Shown: positions 26,500 to 35,908, counted from the first letter of the stretch. The stretch: DNA of 41,245 nt from Pseudomonadota bacterium (GCA_021845595.1 JAJZVV010000021.1:1-41245); one strand, 5' to 3'. A program made the numbers and translations. Notes: generated from the sequence alone by a model not told the origin.

Positions 26500-29136
26500 C
26501 CGTGCACCATCAGGGGCCCTGCCGAGCAGGGCGGCGACTTGGGCCGCCAGATCAAAGCCGCTGACGGGCTTGTCCATCACGATGACACCGTCGCCCGCGG
26601 CGAGCCGGGCAAATTCGCCGCCCGCATAGCCGGTCAACAGGATGGCGGGCAGGCCAGGACGCCGATTGCGGGCGGCGCGGATCAGTGCCACTCCATCCTC
26701 GCCCGGCATGGAGAAATCGGTGACGAGCAGCGCGATCGCCGGATCCGCGGCGAGCCGTTCGAGCGCCGATCCGGCATTGGCCGCGACCGTGACCGCATAG
26801 CCGTCCTGCTCGAGCTGCTCGGCCAGGGTCTGACGAACGAGCGCGTCATCATCAACCAGCAGCAGGCCATAGGTGGGCCTCGCGGCTGCGGCCGGGGCGG
26901 CGGCCGGTGCTGCTGCGGCGGCGGGTGGGCTCGCGGTTGCCGGCAGCCACAGCGACACCGTCGTGCCCCGCCCCGGCGCGCTGTCCACGCGCATCGCCCC
27001 ACCCGATTGTTCGGCGAATCCGCGCGCCATGCTCAGACCAAGACCGGTGCCCTGACCGGGTGGCTTGGTGGAGAAGAACGGCTCGGCTACCCTCGCCAGG
27101 GTCGCTGCGTCCATGCCGGATCCGGTATCGGTCGCGCTCAGGCACACGTAGCGGGCAGCGGCTAGGCCAGCCGGCGCCGTCTTTCCCTCTTCGACGTTTT
27201 CCTCGACACAGTGGAACCGGAGCGTGCCGCCGTCCGGCATCGCGTCGCGCGCGTTGGTCGCGAGATTGACCAGCACGGTCTCCAGCTGGCCTTTGTCGGC
27301 AAACAGGCTCGGCAAGCTCGGCGCCACGCTCACCTCGATGCTGATTCGCGAGCCGAGCGCATGCGCCAGGACCTCGCGCATGTCGGCAAGCAGCCTGACG
27401 ACATCGATCGGTTCGGCGCGGAGATCGCCGCGGCGGGCGAAGGCGAGCAGGCGGCGGGTGATGGCACTGCCGCGCTCGGCCGCCGCCGCAGCCGTCTGGG
27501 CCAGGCGCCGCACGCGATCCGGATCGGCGGAGCGCAACTCGATCAGCGCCAGGGCGCCGGCGATCGCTTGCAGCACGTTATTGAAATCGTGCGCGATACC
27601 GCCGGCAAGCTGGCCCAGCGCCTGCAGACGCTCGGCCTGCGCCGCGCGGCGCTGGGCGTCCTCCCGTGCGGCGAGCGCCTCGGCGACGCGCAGTTCGAGC
27701 TCGGTATTGAGCCGGCTCAGGGCGGTTTCGGCCGCGCGCCGCTCCGTGATGTCGAACGCGACGCCGACGAGGCCGGTGACCGTGCCGTCCGCACCGCGCA
27801 TCGGCGTCTTGTTGACGAGCAGGACCCGCGTGCCGCCGCCCTCGACCGTGACCAGCTCTTCGACGCTCGCGCTGGCGCCTTCTTCCATCACGCGCTGGTC
27901 GCTTTCCCGCGCAATCGCCGCTTCCGCGAGATCATGCTGGAAGTCCTCGTTGGTGCGCCCGGCGACCACGTTCCAGTCCCGGCCGATGGTGGCGAGATAC
28001 TGGCTGTTGGCGAGCAGTATGCGGCCGGCGCGATCCTTGGCGAAGACCGGGCACGGGGTCGTTTCGAGCACGGCGCGGAGCAGCGTAGAAGCGCGCTCCG
28101 CCTCTTCCTCCGCGCGCTTGAGCGCGGTGATGTCGTTGCTCAGCTCGATGACGGCCTCGCCGCCAGGCCCGTTGCCCTGGTGCAGGGCCCAATTGCTGAC
28201 GACGGTGACCGGATTGCCGTCGCGCCGGACCCGCACGAGTTCGCCCTCCCAGCGCCCGACGCGCGAGAGCTCGGCCTCGATCTCCGCGCGCGGCTGCGGG
28301 TAGCTGGTGCGGAGCAGATCCTGGCAGAGCTCCCCGAGCGCCTCCTCACGCCCGTAGCCGTACAGCCGCTCGGCACCCTCGGTCCAGTAGGTGATCAGGC
28401 CGGAGCGGTCGCGCAGAAAGGCCTGCGCCAGGCCGAACGCGCGGGTGAATGTCTGAAGCCGGGCCAGGTCGGTCGCGACGGCACGGCGGATACGGCGTTG
28501 GTCGAAAGCAGCCAGCCCGAGCAGGATGCTGGCGAAGCTGCTCAGGGTGATCACCGCGACCCAGTTCAGAATGCTGGCCTCGTGCTGGCGCTGGCGTTCG
28601 TCCGTGAGTTTGATCTCCGCCGCGCCCTGGATCGCGTCCAACTCGGCGCGGCTGGCATCCATGAGCCGCTTGCCGGTGCCGGTGGCGACCCGTGCCACCG
28701 CCTCCCCGCTCGCACCGGCGCGGCGCAGGGCGATATTCTGCTCGGTCCAATCGAGTTTGGCCGCCGCGAGTTCGCGCAGCCGCTGCAGCCTCGGCGCGGC
28801 GTCCGGGAGTTCCGCCAGGTGCGTCGCGAGGGTGTCGAGCTCCGTGGCGATCCGGGCACGGCGGGCCGCGAAAGGCTCGAGAAACGCGCTATCCCCGGTC
28901 AGCAGATAGCCGCGTTCGCCGGTCTCGAGATCGATCAGGCTGCGATTGAGGGTGCCGACCGCGAGCTCGGCGGCGTGGATCTCGTCGGCGAACCGGTGCG
29001 CGACCTGCTCCTGGCGAAGATCTTTGCCGGCGAGCCACGCGGTGACGGCCAGCAGCAGCACGGCCACCGCCGTCGCGAACTCCGCACCGAACCGGCCACG
29101 AAGTCGCGCGCGATCGCTCGCAGTTGCTCGGTCCAT
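26491..29136 (-). CDS. membrane-bound hybrid sensor histidine kinase (CHASE3-PAS-PAS-HisKA-HATPase-REC)
   Basis: This 881-residue sensor kinase has a hydrophobic segment at about 19-37, a periplasmic CHASE3-like region with DLETGERGYLLTG (69-81), and a second membrane helix at about 190-210. Two PAS domains follow (about 226-340 and 347-470, the first ending in DITALKRAEEE). The HisKA box AGGIAHDFNN carries His516. The ATPase has the N-box NLATNARDA, the G1 box DTGSGM and GQGTGLGLSMARG. An Ala/Pro linker (737-753) leads to a receiver domain with acidic VDDD, phospho-acceptor Asp807 and Lys856. No separate response regulator is adjacent. The stop codon lies within the antisense of the tRNA-Gly acceptor stem. 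Confidence 0.93.
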   Translation of the reverse strand: MDRATASDRARLRGRFGAEFATAVAVLLLAVTAWLAGKDLRQEQVAHRFADEIHAAELAVGTLNRSLIDLETGERGYLLTGDSAFLEPFAARRARIATELDTLATHLAELPDAAPRLQRLRELAAAKLDWTEQNIALRRAGASGEAVARVATGTGKRLMDASRAELDAIQGAAEIKLTDERQRQHEASILNWVAVITLSSFASILLGLAAFDQRRIRRAVATDLARLQTFTRAFGLAQAFLRDRSGLITYWTEGAERLYGYGREEALGELCQDLLRTSYPQPRAEIEAELSRVGRWEGELVRVRRDGNPVTVVSNWALHQGNGPGGEAVIELSNDITALKRAEEEAERASTLLRAVLETTPCPVFAKDRAGRILLANSQYLATIGRDWNVVAGRTNEDFQHDLAEAAIARESDQRVMEEGASASVEELVTVEGGGTRVLLVNKTPMRGADGTVTGLVGVAFDITERRAAETALSRLNTELELRVAEALAAREDAQRRAAQAERLQALGQLAGGIAHDFNNVLQAIAGALALIELRSADPDRVRRLAQTAAAAAERGSAITRRLLAFARRGDLRAEPIDVVRLLADMREVLAHALGSRISIEVSVAPSLPSLFADKGQLETVLVNLATNARDAMPDGGTLRFHCVEENVEEGKTAPAGLAAARYVCLSATDTGSGMDAATLARVAEPFFSTKPPGQGTGLGLSMARGFAEQSGGAMRVDSAPGRGTTVSLWLPATASPPAAAAAPAAAPAAAARPTYGLLLVDDDALVRQTLAEQLEQDGYAVTVAANAGSALERLAADPAIALLVTDFSMPGEDGVALIRAARNRRPGLPAILLTGYAGGEFARLAAGDGVIVMDKPVSGFDLAAQVAALLGRAPDGARSG

Positions 29137-29162
29137 CGGCCGAAGCTAGTGACGGTGCTCGC

Positions 29163-29190
29163 AATATACAAGCCAAACAATAAATGCGAA
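29163..29190 (-). promoter_or_regulatory. candidate promoter of the hybrid kinase
   Basis: In the AT-rich 112-bp gap upstream of the kinase, minus-strand TTCGCA (29190-29185) and TATATT (29168-29163) are 16 bp apart. The transcript would start about 20 bases before the ATG. The local AT content stands out against the GC-rich surroundings. Confidence 0.42.
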
Positions 29191-29248
29191 TAAGCGTCAA
29201 AATCATCTTTGTGTCGAAACGAAGAATGTCACGGCGCCGCCGTCGGCT

Positions 29249-30445
29249 CTATAGCGAGGGGGATGTCGGCGGGGACAGTTCCGGCAGGATCACCAGGCCG
29301 TGCTGCAGCGCCTGACGGATCAGGCTGCCCTGGAACAGGCCGATGCCCTGGGCGAGCCCCCATTCCAGGGCCGCCTCGTGATGCACGCTGGCCAGCACGA
29401 CGCGTTCGAGGTCGCCGATGGCATCGAGCGCGGCTCGGCCGGCGCCGGGCAGGCGGGCGAATTCGGGTGACCAGCGCAGATGAACGTAGTCCAGCCCGAG
29501 ATCGGACACGGGCAGGGACGCGAGCAATGGCTGGGCCAGCCCGTGCAGGCCGAGCCGGTAGCCGCGGACGCGGGCGAAGTCACGGGCGAACAGAAAGCCG
29601 CGCGGGTCGGCGAGAATGTCGGGCGCGGCGAGATCGAGCACGACTTGTCCGCGCAGCGCCGGCGGCAGGGCGGCATCGAAGCGCTGGAACTCGGCGGAGA
29701 GGATGCCGCCGACGTGCATGTTCATCGCCAGCGGCCCGGACTGGCGGAGATCGGCCGGCTCGGCGAGCAGCACCAGGAGCCGCCGGTCCAGCGTGCGCAC
29801 GAGGCGGCGGAACAGCGAGCGTTCGGCCCGCAGATTGACGCCGGGAACCATCGTCGCGGCGAGCTCATCGAGCGCGAGGAAGCGCTTTTCCCAGGCGATC
29901 CGCACCGCGCCGCTGCGCGCGACGGCACCGACCGGCTTGCGGCGGGCAAAGGAAGCGAGATCGGTCTGGGCGAGCGAGTGCTCCAACGCCGCCAGGGCGC
30001 GGGTGTCGAGCCGCTGCTGCGCCGGTTCGTCCCCCGGCGCGCGCGCCCCATCCTGCGACGATTCGCGGATCACTTGGGCCAGCGTCTCGGCATTGGCGGG
30101 CAGTTCCAGCCGTTCGACGAGGGCGGAGAAATCCGGCAGCGCCATCGGCATATCGGCGAGCAGCAGCCGCAGCCCGGCGAGCGCTGCCTCCAGCCGCTCG
30201 GACGCCTGGCCGCGCCAGACGACGATCGCGGTGCGCTCGGCAATGCGGAACAGCTGGGCACGATCGGCCCCGAGCAGCGGGTCGAGCGCGGCGAACAGCA
30301 GCCGGAGATGGTGCGGTCGCGTCAATTCCGGCGGCAGGGATCCGAGACGCAGCAGCAGAACCTGGCGGTTGATGCGCGCCGCCAGGCAGCTCTGGATCAG
30401 GCCGGCGAGCGCGGCTGCGTCATCGCGCCGGGGCAGCAACGCCAT
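29249..30445 (-). CDS. degenerate GGDEF/EAL-like protein B
   Basis: This is a 398-residue soluble protein. Residues 25-80 look like a shrunken GGDEF fold (VLLLRLG, then AQLFRIAERTAIVVW where an active domain has the GGDEF loop). Residues 185-380 resemble an EAL barrel: LAMNMHVGGILSAEF, LGLDYVHLRW and LEWGLAQGIGLFQGSLI match strand positions. The EAL, N and DDFG metal and catalytic residues are missing. It should neither make nor cleave c-di-GMP and may bind a ligand or partner. The ATG shares one base with the stop of protein A (TGATG). The assignment is by fold pattern only. Confidence 0.65.
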   Translation of the reverse strand: MALLPRRDDAAALAGLIQSCLAARINRQVLLLRLGSLPPELTRPHHLRLLFAALDPLLGADRAQLFRIAERTAIVVWRGQASERLEAALAGLRLLLADMPMALPDFSALVERLELPANAETLAQVIRESSQDGARAPGDEPAQQRLDTRALAALEHSLAQTDLASFARRKPVGAVARSGAVRIAWEKRFLALDELAATMVPGVNLRAERSLFRRLVRTLDRRLLVLLAEPADLRQSGPLAMNMHVGGILSAEFQRFDAALPPALRGQVVLDLAAPDILADPRGFLFARDFARVRGYRLGLHGLAQPLLASLPVSDLGLDYVHLRWSPEFARLPGAGRAALDAIGDLERVVLASVHHEAALEWGLAQGIGLFQGSLIRQALQHGLVILPELSPPTSPSL

Positions 30446-31773
30446 CACGGCCCTGCTCCTTTGGTCCGAGGCGCGGATGCCGCCTGGTCGAGCAGCGCCA
30501 GGTTGGCACAGCCGGCGCGACCGGCCTCGTCGAGGCTGGCGGCGCGGTCGGTGCATTGGCGGAAGCTGCAGCCGCTGGCGTGGGGGCAGACCTGCATGCG
30601 CTGCGCCGCCAGCATCGCCTCGACATGGGCGCCCTGGACGAGTTCCACGCCCTGCCCGACCGCCCATTCCAGCGCCGCGGCGCCACCGATCTGGCGCAGC
30701 ACGACGCGCTCGGGTCCCAGCGCGCCGAGGGCCTGCGCCAGACGCTCGGCTTCGATGCCGCCGAGAGCCGTCGCGCCCGGCGGCAGGTCGATGGCGAGCA
30801 TGTCGGGCTGCAAGGTCCAAGGACGGGTGAGGGCGAGCTGGGCTGGGGTGATCGCGCCGAGGAGGAAGAAGAACCCAGCCTCGGCCAGGGCCGCGCGCGC
30901 CCTGGCGTAGCCAGCGGGGTCGGCGCAGGCATCGACGAAGGAGAGCGAGATGCCGAGGCGGACGTCGTACGGCCGGCATGCCGCGACCAGAGCGAGGAAG
31001 CGCTCCGAGACGACGCTGGCCAGGGTCATCCGGACCAGATAACCCGGCCCAGCGCTCTGCGCGCGCACCACGTCGAGCGGCTGGCCGGTGCCGAGCGTGG
31101 CGGTGAGGCCGACCAGGAGCCGCTGGTCGAGCCGTTCGCCGAGATGGCGCGACAGGCCCGGATCCATGAGCGCCGAAGCGGACCGCGGGTGCTGGGCGCG
31201 CCAGGCGGCGGCCTCGTAGCCGATCTCGTGGGCGATGGGCTGCAGCCGCCGCCCTCCGCCAGGCAGGCGGAGCAGGCGAATGATGCTATGGCGGCGCAGC
31301 AGAGTGGGCAGCGCCAAGGGGGTGAGCGCCGCCTCGATCTCGTCGACCGTGCCTGGAGGGCAGTACGGATCCTCCTCCAGACTCTGCGGCGCCGCGCTCG
31401 CCTGAGCGGTGGCATAATCGGCGAGCGCGGCCGCGTCGGTCGCTAGGGCGAAGATCGAGATCGGCGCGCGGCCGTCCGGCGTCGCGGCACGAAACAGGCG
31501 GGCCAGCGTCTGCGCCAGCCCGGCCAGATCGCCGGCCGTGTCCTGGCAGACCAGAACGACGTCGCCGGAGTGGAGGGGAAAGACCTGCCCGTCCAGCCGC
31601 TCGGCCGCTTCCTGGATCACGGCGAGCGCGATCCGCCGATGCGCCAGGCGGGGAGAGGCCAAGCGCGAGAGGTGCAGCACGAGCGCGACCCGCGGCAGCG
31701 GGACCCGCTGGGCGCGTTGAGCCAATGCCAGAAGTCGGCCAGCTTCAGGGGGGACCACGGTCACGTCGGCCAT
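30445..31773 (-). CDS. degenerate GGDEF/EAL-like protein A with C-terminal cysteine cluster
   Basis: This 442-residue protein is paralogous in layout to protein B. It has an N-terminal alpha/beta region (VALVLHLSRLASPRLAHRR, then SGDVVLVCQ) and a barrel-like part ending in LEWAVGQGVELVQGAHVEAML. EAL catalytic residues are absent. A tail unique to A has four cysteines, Cys396, Cys402, Cys407 and Cys422 (CX5CX4CX14C), which could bind zinc or an iron-sulfur cluster. The ATG at 31773 is taken because the longer upstream frame is Arg-rich; no good SD is seen. It is translationally coupled to B and lies upstream of the hybrid kinase on the same strand. Confidence 0.65.
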   Translation of the reverse strand: MADVTVVPPEAGRLLALAQRAQRVPLPRVALVLHLSRLASPRLAHRRIALAVIQEAAERLDGQVFPLHSGDVVLVCQDTAGDLAGLAQTLARLFRAATPDGRAPISIFALATDAAALADYATAQASAAPQSLEEDPYCPPGTVDEIEAALTPLALPTLLRRHSIIRLLRLPGGGRRLQPIAHEIGYEAAAWRAQHPRSASALMDPGLSRHLGERLDQRLLVGLTATLGTGQPLDVVRAQSAGPGYLVRMTLASVVSERFLALVAACRPYDVRLGISLSFVDACADPAGYARARAALAEAGFFFLLGAITPAQLALTRPWTLQPDMLAIDLPPGATALGGIEAERLAQALGALGPERVVLRQIGGAAALEWAVGQGVELVQGAHVEAMLAAQRMQVCPHASGCSFRQCTDRAASLDEAGRAGCANLALLDQAASAPRTKGAGP

Positions 31774-31951
31774 TCTGGCCGCGCGCGAGGTGGCCGACCT
31801 CGGAGTCTCGTGTTCATTGGGCTCCGCGTCTTGCCTGCGCACCTTCCCGCCAGCGCGGCCACGGCGTGCGGCCATGGCGTCGCGGCGAGCATTCCGACTA
31901 TGATCGGCTTGGCATGATTACTCCCGCGTTACCGCCACCGCCTTCGCGCCG

Positions 31952-32671
31952 ATGACCCTGGCCGCGCCGATCGTCGCGCCCGGGCGTCTGCCGCCGGGAC
32001 TACGGGTCTATGCGATCGGCGACATCCATGGCTGCGCGGACCAGCTGGCGGCGCTGCACCGGGCGGTCCTGGCGGACCTCGCCGACCGTCCCGTGCCGCG
32101 CGCGGAGCTGGTGCATCTCGGTGACCTCCTCGATCGTGGCCCGGACAGCGCCGGGGTGATCGAGGCGCTGCTGGCCTTGCAGGCGAAGGCGCCGCCGGCG
32201 GTGCTGACGATCACGCTGCGCGGCAATCACGAGCAGATGGCGCTCGACGCGCTGAGCGGCGATGAGGTCGGCCTCTGGCTCGACAATGGGGGGGCGGCGA
32301 CATTGTCGAGCTGGGGCGTGCCACCGCGCCTGCGCCCGGCCGCCTGGGCCGGGTTGATCCAGCCGGCGCATCTCGCCTTCCTGCGGGCCTTGCCGCTGCG
32401 CCACCGAGCCGGCGACTATCTGTTCGTCCATGCCGGCGTGCGACCGGGCGTGCCGCTCGGCGCGCAGACCGCCGACGACCTACTTTGGATCCGCGAGCCC
32501 TTCCTCTCGGCCACGGAGCCATTCGGGGCGGTTGTCGTGCATGGCCATACGCCGACGCCGGCGCCGGTGGTGCGCGCCAACCGCGTCGGGCTCGATACCG
32601 GGGCCGTGATGGGCGGGGCGCTGACCTGCGGCGTGTTCGAGGCGGATCGGCTGGGCTTCCTCGCCGCGTGA
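31952..32671 (+). CDS. PPP-family metallophosphatase
   Basis: This 239-residue cytoplasmic phosphatase has the full set of dimetal motifs: GDIHG, GDLLDRGPDS, GNHEQM, HAGVRPG and HGHT. This group contains bacterial Ser/Thr phosphatases (PrpA/PrpB type) and Ap4A hydrolases, and sequence alone does not separate them. No SD precedes the ATG. A TATGAT box lies about 50 bp upstream without a clear -35. It is divergent from the EAL-like pair and 70 bp before the heptose-kinase-like gene. Confidence 0.88.
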   Translation: MTLAAPIVAPGRLPPGLRVYAIGDIHGCADQLAALHRAVLADLADRPVPRAELVHLGDLLDRGPDSAGVIEALLALQAKAPPAVLTITLRGNHEQMALDALSGDEVGLWLDNGGAATLSSWGVPPRLRPAAWAGLIQPAHLAFLRALPLRHRAGDYLFVHAGVRPGVPLGAQTADDLLWIREPFLSATEPFGAVVVHGHTPTPAPVVRANRVGLDTGAVMGGALTCGVFEADRLGFLAA

Positions 32672-32741
32672 GCGCCGGGCCGCCGATGGCGTGCGTCGAT
32701 GGCGGCTTGCCACGCCGTCGGCACGGCGCTAGGCGGTATCG

Positions 32742-33779
32742 ATGCACACACGCACGCCTTCCGGGTCCGAACCGGGCCGTGACGATGCGATGGCGGCGGC
32801 GCTCAGCCAGGCCATCGAGCGATTTTCCCGCGCCAGCGTTCTGGTCGTCGGCGACGCCATGCTCGACCGGTATTTCTACGGCCAGGTCACCCGGATCAGC
32901 CCGGAAGCGCCGGTGCCCGTGCTGTCGGTCGACCGCGAGGTCGCGCTGCCCGGAGGCGCGGGCAATGTCGTGCGCAACCTCACCGCGCTCGGCGTCGCCG
33001 TTGCCTTCGTCTCGGTGGTGGGCGACGATCAGACCGGCTCCGACCTCACAGGGCTGATCGGCGGTCAGCCAGGCGTCGAGCCCTGGCTGCTGGTGCAGGG
33101 TGGCCGCAAGACGACGCTGAAGACGCGCTTCGTCGCCCTCGGCCAGCAGCTTCTGCGCGCCGATCAGGAGCAGACCGACGCGATTCATCCCAAGCTCGCC
33201 GAGCGGCTGCTACGCATCGCGCGTGACGCGATGGTGGCGACCTCGGTCACGGTGCTGTCCGACTACGGCAAAGGCGTGCTGGCAGGCGAGGAGGCGGCGC
33301 AGCTCGTCGCGACGGCGCGCCAGGCCGGGCGGCGCGTCGTCGTCGACCCCTGCGGCGGGCTCGAGCGGTTCGCCGGCGCCGACCTGATCGTGCCGACGTC
33401 GCTTGAGATCACGGAGACGACCGGGCTGGCGGCCGAGACCGACGCCGAGCTCGCCGCCGCCGCCGCTGAACTGCGCCAGCGGCACGGGTTCGGCGCCGTC
33501 CTTGTCCAGCGCGGCGAGGCCGGGCTGGCCCTGTGCGACGACGAGGGCACGCGGTTCCTGCCGGCGATTCCGGACGATCCTTATGACCCGTCCGGCCTCG
33601 CGGACACCATCATCGCCGTGCTCGCCGCCGGCGTGGCGGTGGGTCTGGCACTCCCGCTGGCGGCGCATCTCGCCCATCTCGCCACCGGCATCAGTGCCGC
33701 CAAACCCGGCACGGCCGTCGCACTTCCCGACGAACTGCGCGCTGCGCTCGCCGCGCCCGCAGCGGCGATGGCCCGATGA
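32742..33779 (+). CDS. PfkB-family heptose-7-phosphate kinase-like protein with altered active-site loop
   Basis: The 345-residue protein matches the kinase domain of HldE/RfaE, which phosphorylates heptose-7-phosphate for lipopolysaccharide core: VVGDAMLDRYFYGQVTRISPEAPVP, split around residue 50, then LPGGAGNVVRNLTALG and VLSDYGKGVL. The nucleotidyltransferase half of HldE is absent. The PfkB signature DxxGAGD reads DPSGLADT (282-289), so the catalytic Asp288 is kept but the anion-hole GAG is not. The DPKG position reads DPCG. It may have weak or altered activity. The start at 32742 follows AGGCGG; an ATG at 32790 is possible. Confidence 0.8.
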   Translation: MHTRTPSGSEPGRDDAMAAALSQAIERFSRASVLVVGDAMLDRYFYGQVTRISPEAPVPVLSVDREVALPGGAGNVVRNLTALGVAVAFVSVVGDDQTGSDLTGLIGGQPGVEPWLLVQGGRKTTLKTRFVALGQQLLRADQEQTDAIHPKLAERLLRIARDAMVATSVTVLSDYGKGVLAGEEAAQLVATARQAGRRVVVDPCGGLERFAGADLIVPTSLEITETTGLAAETDAELAAAAAELRQRHGFGAVLVQRGEAGLALCDDEGTRFLPAIPDDPYDPSGLADTIIAVLAAGVAVGLALPLAAHLAHLATGISAAKPGTAVALPDELRAALAAPAAAMAR

Positions 33780-33788
33780 CAGACCGGC

Positions 33789-33828
33789 CCGCGCGTAGAC
33801 CCCCCGCAAGGGCGCGCTCTACGCGCGG
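33789..33828. terminator. long hairpin between convergent genes
   Basis: Arms CCGCGCGTAGA (33789-33799) and TCTACGCGCGG (33818-33828) form a perfect 11-bp stem with an 18-base loop. The right arm contains the phaZ stop codon. It sits between two converging genes only 39 bp apart and is probably a shared 3' end structure; there is no U-tract. Confidence 0.5.
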
Positions 33829-35114
33829 AACTGAATAACCTCGCGCAGCAGCGGGTAGATTTCCTGCTCCCAGCGCCGACCGCTGAAGACGCCATAATGA
33901 CCGACGGCGGTCTGCATATGATGACGCTTGAAGGCCGGCCGAAGCCCGGCGCAAAGGTCGAGCGCTGCCGCCGTCTGCCCGAGGCCGCAGATATCGTCCC
34001 GTTCGCCTTCAATGGTGAGCAGAAACGTGTCGTCGATGGCGTCGAGCCGTACCGTCTGACCGCGCCAGGAAAGCTCGCCGAGAGGCAGCGTGTGGTCCTG
34101 GAAAATCCGCTGCACGGTTTCCAGATAGAACTCGGCCGGCAGGTCCATGACGGCGAGATATTCGTCATAGAAGCGTCGGTGGTTTTCGGCCGAGGGATGG
34201 TCCTCCGTCACCAGCGCGCCGAGATATTTGATCTGGGCCAGCAGGTGACGGTCCAGATTCATCGACATGAACGCGGATAGCTGGAGGAAGCCGGGATAGA
34301 CACGCCGCCCGCTCCCTGGATAGCGCCGCGGCACGACCCCGATCATTTTCTCCTCGAACCAGGTGATCGGGCGCGATTTGGCGAGCTGGTTGACCTTGGT
34401 CGGGTTGGCGCGGGTATCGATCGGGCCGGCCATCAGCGTCAGGCTGCGCGGCGTGCAGGGATTGCCCGCCTCAGCCATGACCGCGACTGCGACGAGCGCC
34501 TGCACCGTCGGCTGGCACACGGCGACGACGTGGCTGCGCGGACCGAGCGCCTCGATGAAGGCGATGAGATGAGCGACATGATCGTCGAACCCGAACGGCC
34601 CCTCGGCGAGCGGCACGTCCCGGGCGTTGTGCCAGTCCGTGATGAAGACATCGTGCTCCGCCAGCAGCACTTCGACCGTGTGCCGCAGCAGGGTCGGGAA
34701 ATGGCCCGAGAGCGGCGCCACCACCAAGACCTTCGGTTGCTCGGCGCCGATCGTCTCACCGTCGAGCTCCTTGCGGAAATGGAGGAGCGTGCCGAACGGC
34801 GCCCGCAGAGCCGGTTCCTCGCGTACCTCCACGCGGTCATCGCCGACCGTCACCGGATCGAGCCCGAAGCTTGGGCGGTCGTGCGTGGTGCCGCCATGGG
34901 CGAACACGTCGAGGGCGGCGCTCGCATGGCGTAGCCCCAGATCGAGCGCCATGAAGGATGGCCAGGGCACCGGGGCGGCGAGCCACCCCGAGAGGGCGCG
35001 CGAGAACGATCCGGCGCTGTTGCGCACGTGCTTGAGCGCCGTGCTGCCGGTTCGCGCGGCGAGCCGCAGCGGATCGACCAGATCGGCCTGCGCTTGATAG
35101 AGTTCGTAGATCAT
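33819..35114 (-). CDS. phaZ: intracellular poly(3-hydroxybutyrate) depolymerase
   Basis: This 431-residue enzyme hydrolyses native PHB granules. The nucleophile elbow is CQPTV with Cys200, the Cys-type lipase box typical of intracellular PhaZ rather than the Ser of secreted depolymerases. FITDWHNARDVPL, MAGPIDTR and the late His406 in GHYGVFSG complete the family pattern. There is no signal peptide. Product 3-hydroxybutyrate would be used by the BdhA encoded 29 kb away in this window. It is transcribed alone and faces away from the glutathione transferase gene. Confidence 0.95.
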   Translation of the reverse strand: MIYELYQAQADLVDPLRLAARTGSTALKHVRNSAGSFSRALSGWLAAPVPWPSFMALDLGLRHASAALDVFAHGGTTHDRPSFGLDPVTVGDDRVEVREEPALRAPFGTLLHFRKELDGETIGAEQPKVLVVAPLSGHFPTLLRHTVEVLLAEHDVFITDWHNARDVPLAEGPFGFDDHVAHLIAFIEALGPRSHVVAVCQPTVQALVAVAVMAEAGNPCTPRSLTLMAGPIDTRANPTKVNQLAKSRPITWFEEKMIGVVPRRYPGSGRRVYPGFLQLSAFMSMNLDRHLLAQIKYLGALVTEDHPSAENHRRFYDEYLAVMDLPAEFYLETVQRIFQDHTLPLGELSWRGQTVRLDAIDDTFLLTIEGERDDICGLGQTAAALDLCAGLRPAFKRHHMQTAVGHYGVFSGRRWEQEIYPLLREVIQFRA

Positions 35115-35251
35115 CCGGCGTCCCCGGCATGGACCGCGCCCGCGTCGCGGACGTCGTTACGAGATGAGGTCATCGGGGGCGGCGGTCGCCGAGGACGGAT
35201 CATCGGGGCGCCGGCCCAAACGGGCCGGCATTCAGCGAAAGGGGCTCAGGC

Positions 35252-35908
35252 ATGGCCGAAGCGACGTTGCTCATCAGCAGCAAGAACTATTCCTCCTGGT
35301 CGTTGCGCGGGTTTCTGCTCGCGCGCCTGTCGGGGATCGACTTCGTCGAGGAGCGGGTCTCGCCCGAGGATCCGCGCACGAAGGCCGAGCTGCTGATGCG
35401 CACCTCCTCGATCCTCATACCCTGCCTGATCCATGGCGACGTCTCGGTTTGGGACACTATCGCAATCGCCGAATACCTCAATGAATCGAAACCGCTGGCG
35501 CGAATGCTGCCGGAGGAGCAGCGGGCCCGGGCCCGCTGCCGATCGATCAGCGGAGAGATCCACTCCGGTTTCACCGCGCTGCGGTCATCGTTGCCGATGA
35601 ACATCCGGTTCCGCAAGCCGGGGTTCACCATCTGGTCCGCTGCTCAGGCCGATATCGATCATATTTGTGACATGTGGCGCGATTGCCTCACAACCTGGGG
35701 TGGCCCGTTCCTCTTCGGGGCCCGGCCAAGCATCGCCGATGCCATGTATGCCCCCGTCGTAACGCGGTTCATGAGCTACGACGTTGCCCTCGATGCGGCG
35801 TGCCAGAGCTATGGCGCGACCGTCCTGGCTTGGCCCGACATGGCCGAATGGGTCGCCGCGGCGCTCGAAGAGCCGCAGGAGATCGATGAGCTCGATCTCG
35901 ATTTCTGA
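35252..35908 (+). CDS. glutathione S-transferase family protein
   Basis: This 218-residue cytoplasmic enzyme has the N-terminal thioredoxin-like fold. SSKNYSSWSLR supplies the likely catalytic Ser, and PCLIHGDVSVWDTIAIAEYL is the glutathione gamma-glutamyl site, with the conserved cis-Pro and the Asp-Thr pair in place of the usual Glu/Gln-Ser. A helical C-terminal domain contains FGARPSIADAMYAPVVTR, the N-capping region. The ATG follows AAAGGGG. Substrate is unknown. Confidence 0.9.
   Translation: MAEATLLISSKNYSSWSLRGFLLARLSGIDFVEERVSPEDPRTKAELLMRTSSILIPCLIHGDVSVWDTIAIAEYLNESKPLARMLPEEQRARARCRSISGEIHSGFTALRSSLPMNIRFRKPGFTIWSAAQADIDHICDMWRDCLTTWGGPFLFGARPSIADAMYAPVVTRFMSYDVALDAACQSYGATVLAWPDMAEWVAAALEEPQEIDELDLDF

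Noticed and set aside
27211-29193. Long plus-strand open frame opposite the hybrid kinase
   Set aside because: Composition is Arg/Gln/Ala-rich with no recognisable motif, and it overlaps the well-supported kinase.
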